Origin: Bacteroides caccae
Lineage (GTDB): Bacteria; Bacteroidota; Bacteroidia; Bacteroidales; Bacteroidaceae
Assembly (NCBI RefSeq): GCF_002222615.2
Contig: NZ_CP022412.2
Coordinates: forward strand, 2,294,001 to 2,358,000
Direction: 5' to 3'
DNA length: 64,000 nt
Shown one piece after another: positions 37,331 to 46,476 of the stretch (position 1 is its first letter; every line of letters begins with the position of its first letter). Under the pieces are notes generated by a model, which searched no databases, had not been told where the DNA came from, and saw nothing but the letters and a program-made list of their open reading frames with translations. The position numbers and the translations under genes are program-made.

Positions 37331-40072
37331 ATGGCTACTAAAATCAAACGTTGCCTATATATAGGCCTTGGCGGAACAGGTATGAAATCGCTGCTCCATA
37401 CAAAGAAAATGTTTATTGAAACATATGGAGAGGTTCCTCCAATGATCGGTTTCTTAGGCATAGATACTGATGGGGGTGAGTATAAAAAAGAGCTTGATTC
37501 AAAGTATGGAAATGTCGTACTTACACCGAATGAGCAATTGCCCATTAGAGTAGATGAGGCACGTCCTATTTACGAAGTTAATAAAGAACATTTTGCATGG
37601 CTGCCGGAAGAGAATATTTATGCGTTGACATCGATGACTTTGGGAGCCGGACAAATTCGTAGTAACGGCCGTTTTGCAATTACAGTGAATCATACTGAGG
37701 TTGAAAATAAGATTGTTTCAGTATTGACGGACATTACACGTGCTAATATTTCTAATAATGAAAAGTATGAGTTGTTGGCCAATGAGATTGAGGTGCATAT
37801 TGTATTTTCGCTTTGTGGGGGAACAGGCTGTGGCACATTTATTAATATGGCTTATCTCCTTAGAAAATTTGCTCCAAATTGTAAATTGACAGGGTATGGT
37901 GTTCTTCCGGATGTATTTGAGGCTATGTCTAATGCTGGTATGGCAAAAGTCAAACCGAATGCTTATGGAGCCATTCAAGACCTTGATTGGTTGATGCATC
38001 TTCACATGAAAAGTGATAAAATAGCTTTTGATTATATTAACTATATTCAGGAAACGAATGATAGACCTTTCAATGCATTTATTTTTATAGATAACAAAAA
38101 TCCGAATAATGATACATATACTCATATTGATCAGATTGCTGAAATGATCAGTTTGGCTTTGATTACTTCCGCCGGAGAACTCTCTACTACATCTGCCAGT
38201 GTCAGTGACAACCTGGAAAAGAATATACGTGAGGGGTCAATGGATATAGAAAATAAGAAAGCGTGGGCAGCAGGCCTTGGAGTTTGTGAGATTCTATTCA
38301 GAGGACGTGATTTAAGCGAAATATATTCCATTAAGTCGGCCAAAAGATTGATTGAACTGTTGCTTAATTCATGCGTCGATGCAGATACGATTGTCAACCA
38401 GTGGATAGATTCGAAAGATGTTAATATACGTGAGAATAATGGTTTTGACAATGTGATAGACTACATACTCAATAAATCTCCTCGTAGTCCATTTTCTGCG
38501 ATTGACAATCGTGCGAATGCACAAACGGAAGTCGACTTGTTTATCAATAGTGCAATGCCTAAAGAAGGAGAAGTTAATGGAAAAATACAAAGCTTGAGTG
38601 AACGTGTATCTGATGAATTACGCAAGTTGATAGTTAAAGAAATTAATCAAGAATGTGGTATTGGCGCTGCTGAAAGTATTATTTTGGGAATACAAGCACA
38701 AATCAATGTGTTCATGAAAGAAATGAATAGTGAATTGGATGATTTGAGTAACAGAAAGCCGGGTTTGGAAGCAGCAGTAAAAATGGCGGTAAAAGATTTG
38801 AGTGATTATGATTCTAAACTTTTCAAAAACAAAGCAAGAGCCGAGGAGTATTGCGAAGATGTGATAAACGCTGCAACTCAATTAGTCATCAATGAGCGTG
38901 AAATTATTCGGCGAAAAGCTGCAATTACTTTTTATACAGGACTACAAGCCGAATTGCTGGAATATTATACAAGAATATCCAATATAAAAGATATGCTTGT
39001 TGCAATATTCTCTAATTATACTAATCGTTTGGCTGAGATACAAAATAGAGTGGGTAAAGCATCACAAACTTTCCAGATAGATCTTGCTCAATCATTTGTA
39101 AATAAGGTAGTACTTGAAGAAGAGGAGATTCAAGTAGAAGAATTCCTGAAATCATTGATTTATCCGGAAAAAATATATGAGTTCAGCGATAAGCGTACTA
39201 CTGAAATAGAAAAAATATTTCTTGATTATGCTCACACTCTGTCTACTGCACGTGTCTGGGCTAAGACTACTGTCGATGATATAATGAATAAAATGGATGA
39301 AGAATCCTTTACGCATATTTTGAAGATGGCAATTAATAAGTCGGCACCGTTGTTCAGATATAATTATCGTGGATATACTCCACAAGAAAAACCATGTGAT
39401 AGTTATTATATAGGTGTGCCGGATAAGAAAAACTCTCGTTTGGTTGAAGATAACAAACTGAAAAATTTGTTACCTCCTGGAAGTGTCAATTTAGATTTCG
39501 CGAGTATCGGGGTTAAAGATAGAGTTATCATCTATCGCCAAGTCGGTGTAGTACCGGCATATTGCATAACCCCATTACCTTCGTATGAAGAAAAATATAA
39601 TAACTGTAATGCTTGCTGTCATTTTGATGCCATTATTCGAAACAAAATGTTACGCGAAGAATACAATCTTTATCCGAAAGCAGCGATTGACGATACGCTT
39701 GAATTATGGGTGAAAGGGTTCATCTTTGGGCTTATTAAAAATGAAAATGACAAATACTATTATCAAAGTGAAGAGTATGGAGATCCTTTAGATGATAATT
39801 GGGTGGAGTTGTTGAAATATCGTGATGAAGCTTTTGATGCTTTTAAGAGAAGTAAAAATAGTGTTCGTAAGGAATTTAATCAATACTTCGAACAGTTTCA
39901 GAAAACTAAAGGAGCAGAGGCTATGCAAGCTTTAATTGATGACGCTAAACTTTATTATTTTGATAAGTACTCACAAATCAGTTTGACAAAAGAGCAAATT
40001 AAAGCTAAAGGTTTTGAGAGTATCCGTAAATTGATTACTGAAGAACTGGAATACGTAAAGAAAGAATTATGA
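37331..40072 (+). CDS. Tubulin/FtsZ-superfamily protein (Tubulin_2-like)
   Basis: The 913-residue cytoplasmic protein begins with a GTPase domain. YIGLGGTGMKS (10-20) corresponds to the first nucleotide loop, GFLGIDTDGGE (40-50) to the loop after strand 2, and CGGTGCGTF (162-170) to the tubulin signature GGGTG(S/T)G, with Cys replacing the first Gly and the fifth-position residue. The family match is Pfam Tubulin_2 from memory. About 500 extra C-terminal residues follow, including long charged helices (SELDDLSNRKPGLEAAVKMA) likely to be coiled coil. No FtsZ C-terminal peptide was found. It overlaps the protease gene by ATGA. Polymerisation is inferred. Confidence 0.85.
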   Translation: MATKIKRCLYIGLGGTGMKSLLHTKKMFIETYGEVPPMIGFLGIDTDGGEYKKELDSKYGNVVLTPNEQLPIRVDEARPIYEVNKEHFAWLPEENIYALTSMTLGAGQIRSNGRFAITVNHTEVENKIVSVLTDITRANISNNEKYELLANEIEVHIVFSLCGGTGCGTFINMAYLLRKFAPNCKLTGYGVLPDVFEAMSNAGMAKVKPNAYGAIQDLDWLMHLHMKSDKIAFDYINYIQETNDRPFNAFIFIDNKNPNNDTYTHIDQIAEMISLALITSAGELSTTSASVSDNLEKNIREGSMDIENKKAWAAGLGVCEILFRGRDLSEIYSIKSAKRLIELLLNSCVDADTIVNQWIDSKDVNIRENNGFDNVIDYILNKSPRSPFSAIDNRANAQTEVDLFINSAMPKEGEVNGKIQSLSERVSDELRKLIVKEINQECGIGAAESIILGIQAQINVFMKEMNSELDDLSNRKPGLEAAVKMAVKDLSDYDSKLFKNKARAEEYCEDVINAATQLVINEREIIRRKAAITFYTGLQAELLEYYTRISNIKDMLVAIFSNYTNRLAEIQNRVGKASQTFQIDLAQSFVNKVVLEEEEIQVEEFLKSLIYPEKIYEFSDKRTTEIEKIFLDYAHTLSTARVWAKTTVDDIMNKMDEESFTHILKMAINKSAPLFRYNYRGYTPQEKPCDSYYIGVPDKKNSRLVEDNKLKNLLPPGSVNLDFASIGVKDRVIIYRQVGVVPAYCITPLPSYEEKYNNCNACCHFDAIIRNKMLREEYNLYPKAAIDDTLELWVKGFIFGLIKNENDKYYYQSEEYGDPLDDNWVELLKYRDEAFDAFKRSKNSVRKEFNQYFEQFQKTKGAEAMQALIDDAKLYYFDKYSQISLTKEQIKAKGFESIRKLITEELEYVKKEL

Positions 40073-43000
40073 TACACACTGTTCACCTGTTGCTTGGATC
40101 TGAGTTTGAACAATCGGGAATTGATCTGAGGAAGTATATTATAAAATACGGAGAAGGTAACGCTTCTTCGTATTTTACTACGTTGATATGGTCTTTGCAG
40201 AATGACAACTCTATACAGATTGATAGTGCAGAACTTCAGGAATCCAATGAAACCGAAATATTCTATTCAGGATTGGAGAATCTTTACCAGATTAGATTAA
40301 AAGCAGAAAGATGTGTAATAAATGATGAAGAAATAAAACTTTTTTTCTCTGAATTGTATAATAAAACCGTAACAATCAGTAATCCGGGTGATAGTAACAG
40401 TCTACATCTTTGTATCTACTTACCTTTATATGATAAGCAACTGTGGAGTATTGTACAACGAATAGTTAGATTATTGAATGGGGGTATACAGCAACAATAT
40501 ACAATAGATATATTAGGAATAGCAGCGGATATGGCTTTTTTGTTTCTTCCTTCAGAAAAGGCGGACAATCTACAAACTAATCTTCAAATAGCGAAGAAGG
40601 TGGTAGAAGAAATCGTTGCAATGAAAGAGCAAGAAAGGAACTTTGCTCATTTCATTCTCATGCAAAATTGTAATTCTCAAGGTATTGCACTCAATCTTAA
40701 TCATGACGCTTTTATTCGGATTATAGGAGAATTGGCACTCTTATCTATTGAGCATTATACCACTCTATTCCCTGTCACTGAGGATTTTAGTGATCGTAAT
40801 ATTATTACTTTTGGGCTGTCTGTTCTAAATTTTGATAAATATTACTTCGTTCATTATCTAATACGAAGAGCTTATCTATATGTCTTGGAGCGAGAGAAGG
40901 TTATGCAAAAAGAAGTAGACGTTAACAAGGTGTCACAGATAGTGCAAAAACATTTGGAGAACCAAACGCATTTGGTCTCCGATTTTTACCAACAGGAAGT
41001 AGCACCTTTATTGAAAGAAGGGAAGAAGCATGATGATATTATAACAATTATTACGCCCAAATTGGATGAAAAAATAGAGGAATTATCTAAAGAATTTCAG
41101 TCCTTTATTTACGATAAAGACTTGACGCTTCCCGAAAAACAAGCAGCAATGGCTCAATTGTTAGGGGTGGATGATAATCTGCTCAAAGGAAATTTGTTTA
41201 ATAAGCAACAATTGACCATAGATGATTGTGACAGTGAAGCTGCCAATATCTTTATTAGAGAAAACAATAAACTCATTAAACGTTTTACGGACGAAGAAGG
41301 TAAGGAACAGATTATTCCCGCTGTACTAACTACTCCAGAGGATGGCAATAAGGATATTTATCTTCCACTGGGCGAAATTAAAGAATTGCGCGTGAAGATG
41401 CGCGAATCAACGAATTATATCCGACAAAAAAGCAAAGAATTATCTTCTCTCTCTCAGCAATTGGAGAATGAAGAAACGAGTAAGAAGCGTTTAACTGAAA
41501 ACGGGTTTATATACGAAGGTACAGTTTACAAACTGCTTGATATAGAAGAAAAACCATTAACAGAAACTTATCAAAGTCATGCCGTTTCAGAAAAGAATGT
41601 AGATCTTCGATTAGGATTTACTAGTGTTAAGAATCAAGGCAGTCAAGGTAGTTGTTCCGTTTTTTCCATATCTTCCATTTATGAATATATTCTGAAGAAA
41701 AATTCATTTACTGAATATGATTTGAGTGAAGCTTTCGTATACTATAATGTAAGAGAAAAGAACAATAAAGTAATGGAAGATACCGGGAGCTCTTTATATG
41801 AGGTTATAAGCAGTATCATTAAGCAGGGAATCTGTTTGGAAAAGCTATTTCCCTATAAACCGAAAAATTATACAACTAAGCCTGGAATTGAGGCCTATGA
41901 AGATGCGCTTCAAAGACTTATAAAAGAAGCTAAAAATGTAAATCTTACAATAGACGATTTTAAGTCAGCTCTATCTGACGGATATCCCATTGCTGTATCA
42001 ATGAGGATATATGATTCTTTTGGAAATAGTAATTCAGGATTTATATTTCGCCCGACAGAGGCAGAAATAAAGAGTAAGGAATATGGAAATCATGCAATGA
42101 TTGTTTGCGGATATAGTGATGATGAACGTATTTTCATTGTACGTAATTCGTGGGGAAAAGATTTTGGTGATAAGGGATACTGCTATATTCCATATTCTTA
42201 CATAGAAGATACCGAATTGACAAATATGGCTTGTATTATAACGCAGATAAGCAGTGAAGTCAAGGTTGGGGGAATAGCTCAAAAAACAACTGCCTCTTTT
42301 AATAAAACAGACAATAATATCAGGTGTTCTATTATACGTATTCTTATTGATGAAGAGAAACGTTTATTGAATACTTATCAACGTGCATACGCTGAATGTC
42401 GAATCGCTTATGATACATTAATGCAGACTTTGGGGAATAATAGTAACCGGGAACGTATTTATGATATGACTCTTGAGCGTCTGAATGATGAGGTTAATCA
42501 GTTGAATTCGCGGAAAAATCAGTTCATACAGACAGATCGAACAAAAGCTCTTACCGCATACGACGAAACGACTCGTACTTTTGGAATATGGATTGTAGTA
42601 TTAATAGTAATAATGCTACTCTTCTGTGCAAGTACTTTTTATTTCAGCAAGTTTGATGAATGGTTTTCTGATGGGGTTAATTGGGGGATTTTGGTAAGCT
42701 GCCTGCTTCTGTCAGGGCTTCTTTCTCTTTATTTTCCTTACCGGAAGCACTATCGCAGAAAACTGGAACAGGAATTGGCTGAACAGGTTATCAATATTGC
42801 TAATCAGCATCATAAATTACAGAATCAGCAAGATACTCTTCACTTGGAGTTGTATCTTGCAGGAATGGTAATAGATAGATTGGCTACTCTTCAGAGTACA
42901 TTTATGCAACGTTATCAATCGCTAAAATCCTATGTAGGTAATCTTTCTGTTTGGTATGACGAGGAGAGTAAGAAAATAAAGGAGATGAATGTCGCTACAG

Positions 43001-43527
43001 AAGTTCCATTCCTCTCTTTGTTATCAAATGAAGTGCTTGATGCATATTTTGAAAGAGAAAAAAAAACAATAGTGGATGATATTAAATTATATTGCTATTT
43101 TGAAGGATATGATTTGAGTGAAGATACGATCAGAAAATATAAAAATGGTATAAGACAGCAACTGATAGACAAACTTCTCGCTTCTTTAGATGGTTTCACA
43201 GTCTACAACTATATAATGGGAGAAAAAGTATATCCATATTTGGATCCTAAATATGCTGATCCTTCACAATTGTTATTACTTATGGATACTAATTCTGAAG
43301 TCTTTTTGCAAAATGAAAGAAAGGACGTAACAGGGAATACTTCTATTACTCAACATCTATTTATTCATACCGATATGCAAAGTGAACGGATGAAGTGGGA
43401 GCAGATATACCCAAAATATTTTAGAACTAAACCATCATGTGATTCAACAGTATCTATTTTCAATTTAGTTGTTGTTCAAGAAAATCGATTAAATATGAAA
43501 GATATAAAAATGTTGAATTTGGCATAA
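40069..43527 (+). CDS. Membrane protein with an embedded papain-like C1 protease
   Basis: The 1152-residue protein has an uncharacterised N-terminal region (1-500, partly helical), a papain-fold domain (about 508-730) and a C-terminal region with two membrane helices (about 838-858 and 871-890) plus a long coiled tail. Catalytic residues are in place: oxyanion Gln523 and Cys529 in KNQGSQGSCSVFS (six apart, as in papain), His675 in YGNHAMIVCGY, and Asn693 in VRNSWGKDFGDKGY. Papain's Trp after the Cys is Ser, and its disulfide Cys22 is Gln. With no signal peptide, both ends and the protease should be cytoplasmic. It probably cleaves or remodels a partner; the substrate is unknown. Confidence 0.85.
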   Translation: MIHTVHLLLGSEFEQSGIDLRKYIIKYGEGNASSYFTTLIWSLQNDNSIQIDSAELQESNETEIFYSGLENLYQIRLKAERCVINDEEIKLFFSELYNKTVTISNPGDSNSLHLCIYLPLYDKQLWSIVQRIVRLLNGGIQQQYTIDILGIAADMAFLFLPSEKADNLQTNLQIAKKVVEEIVAMKEQERNFAHFILMQNCNSQGIALNLNHDAFIRIIGELALLSIEHYTTLFPVTEDFSDRNIITFGLSVLNFDKYYFVHYLIRRAYLYVLEREKVMQKEVDVNKVSQIVQKHLENQTHLVSDFYQQEVAPLLKEGKKHDDIITIITPKLDEKIEELSKEFQSFIYDKDLTLPEKQAAMAQLLGVDDNLLKGNLFNKQQLTIDDCDSEAANIFIRENNKLIKRFTDEEGKEQIIPAVLTTPEDGNKDIYLPLGEIKELRVKMRESTNYIRQKSKELSSLSQQLENEETSKKRLTENGFIYEGTVYKLLDIEEKPLTETYQSHAVSEKNVDLRLGFTSVKNQGSQGSCSVFSISSIYEYILKKNSFTEYDLSEAFVYYNVREKNNKVMEDTGSSLYEVISSIIKQGICLEKLFPYKPKNYTTKPGIEAYEDALQRLIKEAKNVNLTIDDFKSALSDGYPIAVSMRIYDSFGNSNSGFIFRPTEAEIKSKEYGNHAMIVCGYSDDERIFIVRNSWGKDFGDKGYCYIPYSYIEDTELTNMACIITQISSEVKVGGIAQKTTASFNKTDNNIRCSIIRILIDEEKRLLNTYQRAYAECRIAYDTLMQTLGNNSNRERIYDMTLERLNDEVNQLNSRKNQFIQTDRTKALTAYDETTRTFGIWIVVLIVIMLLFCASTFYFSKFDEWFSDGVNWGILVSCLLLSGLLSLYFPYRKHYRRKLEQELAEQVINIANQHHKLQNQQDTLHLELYLAGMVIDRLATLQSTFMQRYQSLKSYVGNLSVWYDEESKKIKEMNVATEVPFLSLLSNEVLDAYFEREKKTIVDDIKLYCYFEGYDLSEDTIRKYKNGIRQQLIDKLLASLDGFTVYNYIMGEKVYPYLDPKYADPSQLLLLMDTNSEVFLQNERKDVTGNTSITQHLFIHTDMQSERMKWEQIYPKYFRTKPSCDSTVSIFNLVVVQENRLNMKDIKMLNLA

Positions 43528-43570
43528 TCATTTTGTTTTGTAAGAATAGAAATTATAATAGTATATTATA

Positions 43571-43612
43571 AACTGGGGGAATATCGTTTTTTATACGAAT
43601 ATTCCCCCAGTT
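43571..43612. terminator. Bidirectional terminator of the island and recA, right flank
   Basis: AACTGGGGGAATAT (43571-43584) pairs perfectly with 43599-43612 over 14 bp, with T-rich loop sequence. It is almost the same as the hairpin at 35288-35327. Confidence 0.85.
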
Positions 43613-43648
43613 ACTTTAATTCATTTTTCATCTAAAAGTGAAAACTAA

Positions 43649-44683
43649 TTATACTTTCTTTAGTGCTTCAAAAATCAAGCCCTCCAGTTCTTCTGCAAGC
43701 TCCGGATTGTCAGCGATACATTGTTTTGCAGCATCACGTCCCTGACCTAGCTTTGTATCATTGTAGCTATACCATGAACCGCTTTTCTTGATAATTCCCA
43801 GATCGGCGCCCAAGTCGATGATTTCTCCGGAGTGGGAGATACCTTCACCGAACATTATGTCGAATTCTGCTCTGCGGAAAGGAGGTGCCACCTTGTTCTT
43901 CACCACTTTCACTTTAGTCAGCTTTCCGAGTACCTCTTCGCCGTCTTTAATCGCTTGGCTACCGCGAATATCCAAACGAACGGAAGCATAGAACTTCAGT
44001 GCGTTACCACCGGTTGTTGTTTCTGGGTTACCGAACATAACACCGATTTTCTCGCGGAGCTGATTGATAAAGATGCAAGTAGTACGTGTCTTACTAACGG
44101 CTGCTGTCAGTTTACGTAATGCCTGCGACATCAAACGTGCCTGAAGACCTACTTTGTTGTCACCCATATCGCCTTCGATTTCAGCTTTAGGGGTCAATGC
44201 GGCTACGGAGTCGATAACAATGATATCGATAGCGGAGGAGCGGATCAGTTGTTCGGCGATTTCCAATGCCTGCTCTCCGTTATCCGGTTGGGAAATATAC
44301 AAATCGTCAATGTTAACTCCCAGTTTGGCTGCATAGAAACGGTCGAAAGCGTGTTCGGCATCAATAAAAGCAGCGATACCACCGGCTTTTTGTGCTTCGG
44401 CAATGGCGTGGATAGCCAATGTTGTTTTACCGGAAGATTCCGGGCCATAGATTTCGATGATTCTACCTCTGGGGTAACCTCCTACACCTAGTGCCACGTT
44501 CAAGGCGATAGAGCCTGTCGGGATCACTTCCACTTGTTCAACACTGTCGTCACCCATTTTCATGATAGAACCTTTACCGAAGCTCTTTTCTATCTTTTCC
44601 ATGGCAGCCTGTAAGGCTTTTAGTTTTTCGCTTGATGCCATTTTATTATCTGTTTCAAAATTAAGTTCGTCTTTCTTTGCCAT
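43649..44683 (-). CDS. recA: Recombinase RecA
   Basis: RecA forms ATP-dependent filaments on single-stranded DNA for recombination and the SOS response. The 344-residue protein has the Walker A loop [19 protein letters not shown], the DNA-binding L1/L2 region ([40 protein letters not shown]) and a normal C-domain. It is the last gene of a transcript with bcp 18 bp upstream. No clear SOS box was recognised. Confidence 0.98.
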   Translation of the reverse strand: MAKKDELNFETDNKMASSEKLKALQAAMEKIEKSFGKGSIMKMGDDSVEQVEVIPTGSIALNVALGVGGYPRGRIIEIYGPESSGKTTLAIHAIAEAQKAGGIAAFIDAEHAFDRFYAAKLGVNIDDLYISQPDNGEQALEIAEQLIRSSAIDIIVIDSVAALTPKAEIEGDMGDNKVGLQARLMSQALRKLTAAVSKTRTTCIFINQLREKIGVMFGNPETTTGGNALKFYASVRLDIRGSQAIKDGEEVLGKLTKVKVVKNKVAPPFRRAEFDIMFGEGISHSGEIIDLGADLGIIKKSGSWYSYNDTKLGQGRDAAKQCIADNPELAEELEGLIFEALKKV

Positions 44684-44701
44684 ACCTTATAATTAATGGA
44701 A

Positions 44702-45157
44702 TTATTGATTTAAAATCTGTGAGGCATGCTCTTTAGTCTTTACTTCTTTCGGAGTGATAATCCGTTCCACAATTCCTTCTTCGTTAATAAGGAAAGTGGT
44801 GCGGAAAGTACCCATATAAGCACGTCCGTACAGTTTCTTTTCTCCCCATACGCCGAATTCTTCCACTAACTTTTTGTCAGTGTCGGCTATCAACGTAAAA
44901 GGAAGATTGTTCTTTTCGATAAACTTCTGGTGCGACTTTTCATTGTCCACGCTGACACCGATTACTTCGTAACCGGCTTTACGCAATTCTGAATAGTTGT
45001 CGCGCAGATTACATGCTTGTGCCGTACAACCGGATGTGCTGTCTTTCGGATAGAAATACAACACAATCTTTTTTCCCTTGTAAGCACTCAGACGGATTTC
45101 TTCACCTTTCTCATTGATGCCTAATACTTCCGGTGCTTTATCTCCTACGTTAATCAT
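44702..45157 (-). CDS. bcp: Thioredoxin-dependent thiol peroxidase (Bcp/PrxQ)
   Basis: The 151-residue cytoplasmic peroxiredoxin reduces hydroperoxides. The active-site region FYPKDSTSGCTAQACNLRDN carries the peroxidatic Cys and, five residues later, the resolving Cys of the atypical 2-Cys Bcp class. The common TPGCT has Ser for Pro here. GRAYMGTFRTTFLINEEGIV near the C-terminus completes the fold. It is cotranscribed with recA and the saccharopine-dehydrogenase-like gene. Confidence 0.95.
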   Translation of the reverse strand: MINVGDKAPEVLGINEKGEEIRLSAYKGKKIVLYFYPKDSTSGCTAQACNLRDNYSELRKAGYEVIGVSVDNEKSHQKFIEKNNLPFTLIADTDKKLVEEFGVWGEKKLYGRAYMGTFRTTFLINEEGIVERIITPKEVKTKEHASQILNQ

Positions 45158-45186
45158 AACTTTCTTTTTAATATACGACTGATCTC

Positions 45187-46380
45187 CTACAACTCCAAAT
45201 CTTTATCGAACACTTCGTGCCAAGGCAAACCTTGCTTGTTCAGTTGTTCCATGAACGGATCCGGATTAAATTCTTCTACATTGTTTACGCCCGGACGTTT
45301 CCATTCTCCTTTGAAGAACATCATGGCGCCAATCATGGCCGGAACTCCGGTAGTGTAGCTTACTCCTTGCATACCTGTTTCTTTATAGGCTTCCTGATGG
45401 ATGCAATTATTGTAAACATAATACGTACGTTCTTTTCCATCTTTCAGACCACGGATGCGACAACCGATAGAGGTTTCTCCTTCGTAGTTCTCGCCCAAAT
45501 CCTGTGGATTAGGCAGAACGGCTTTCAAGAATTGCAGAGGTACGATCTTCACTCCGTTGTAATCTACTTCGTCAATACGAGCCATACCGATGTTCTGGAT
45601 AACACGCAGGTGGGTCAGATATTCCTGTCCGAAGGTCATCCAGAAACGTGCGCGTTTAATTGTCGGGAAGTGTTTCACCAATGATTCCAGTTCTTCGTGA
45701 TAAAGGAGATATGAATCGCGGGGACCGATATTCGGATAAGTCAGGTCTTTGTGGATTTCCAGCGGACCGGTAGTTACCCATTGGCCGTTTTCATAATAAC
45801 GTCCGTTCTGGGTAATTTCGCGGATATTGATTTCCGGATTGAAGTTGGTTGCAAATGCTTTGTGGTGATTGCCGGCATTACAGTCTACGATGTCCAGATA
45901 TTGGATTTCGTCGAAATAATGCTTGGCGGCGTAGGCGGTATAGATACCGCTCACTCCCGGATCGAATCCACAGCCGAGGATAGCTGTCAGACCAGCTTCT
46001 TTGAAACGTTCATGATAAGCCCATTGCCAACTGTATTCAAAATGAGCTTCATCTTTGGGTTCGTAGTTGGCAGTGTCCAGATAGTTAACTCCGGCTTTCA
46101 GACATGCTTCCATAATGGTCAAGTCCTGATAAGGGAGGGCAACGTTAATCACCATTTCAGGTTTGAAATTGTTGAATAAGGCTACCAACTCGTCCACATT
46201 ATCTGCGTCTACTTTTGCTGTTTTTATATTAGGGTTACCTATTGCCTCGACGATTTTGTCGCATTTCTCTTTCGTACGGCTGGCAATCATGATATCTGTA
46301 AATACATCGGCATTTTGTGCCACTTTGTGTGCAACGACAGTACCAACACCGCCTGCACCGATAATAAGAACTCTACCCAT
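45187..46380 (-). CDS. Carboxynorspermidine dehydrogenase (saccharopine dehydrogenase family)
   Basis: The 397-residue protein starts with a Rossmann motif (VLIIGAGGVGTVVAHKVAQN). It shows the CASDH/LYS9-like segments LDTANYEPKDEAHFEYSWQW, ILGCGFDPGVSGIYTAYAAK, NPEINIREITQNGRYYENG and YVYNNCIHQEAYKETGMQGV. CASDH makes carboxy(nor)spermidine from a diamine and aspartate semialdehyde with NADPH, the alternative spermidine route of gut Bacteroidetes. The decarboxylase partner is not in the window. It heads the transcript with bcp and recA. Confidence 0.88.
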   Translation of the reverse strand: MGRVLIIGAGGVGTVVAHKVAQNADVFTDIMIASRTKEKCDKIVEAIGNPNIKTAKVDADNVDELVALFNNFKPEMVINVALPYQDLTIMEACLKAGVNYLDTANYEPKDEAHFEYSWQWAYHERFKEAGLTAILGCGFDPGVSGIYTAYAAKHYFDEIQYLDIVDCNAGNHHKAFATNFNPEINIREITQNGRYYENGQWVTTGPLEIHKDLTYPNIGPRDSYLLYHEELESLVKHFPTIKRARFWMTFGQEYLTHLRVIQNIGMARIDEVDYNGVKIVPLQFLKAVLPNPQDLGENYEGETSIGCRIRGLKDGKERTYYVYNNCIHQEAYKETGMQGVSYTTGVPAMIGAMMFFKGEWKRPGVNNVEEFNPDPFMEQLNKQGLPWHEVFDKDLEL

Positions 46381-46429
46381 TTCGTTAATTGCGAATTAAA
46401 TATTAAGAATATTAGAATTGTTAGCTTGG

Positions 46430-46437
46430 CAAATATA
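46430..46437 (-). promoter_or_regulatory. -7 box of the CASDH-bcp-recA transcript
   Basis: The minus strand reads TATATTTG, an exact TAnnTTTG box 50 bp before the ATG. Confidence 0.5.
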
Positions 46438-46476
46438 CGTGATTATTTTCAGATAATCATTCGCCGATACTCCTTT

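Noticed and set aside
35328..43570. Prophage or IS origin of the tubulin island
   Set aside because: No integrase, transposase, phage structural gene or terminal inverted repeat was found; only the paired terminators support insertion.
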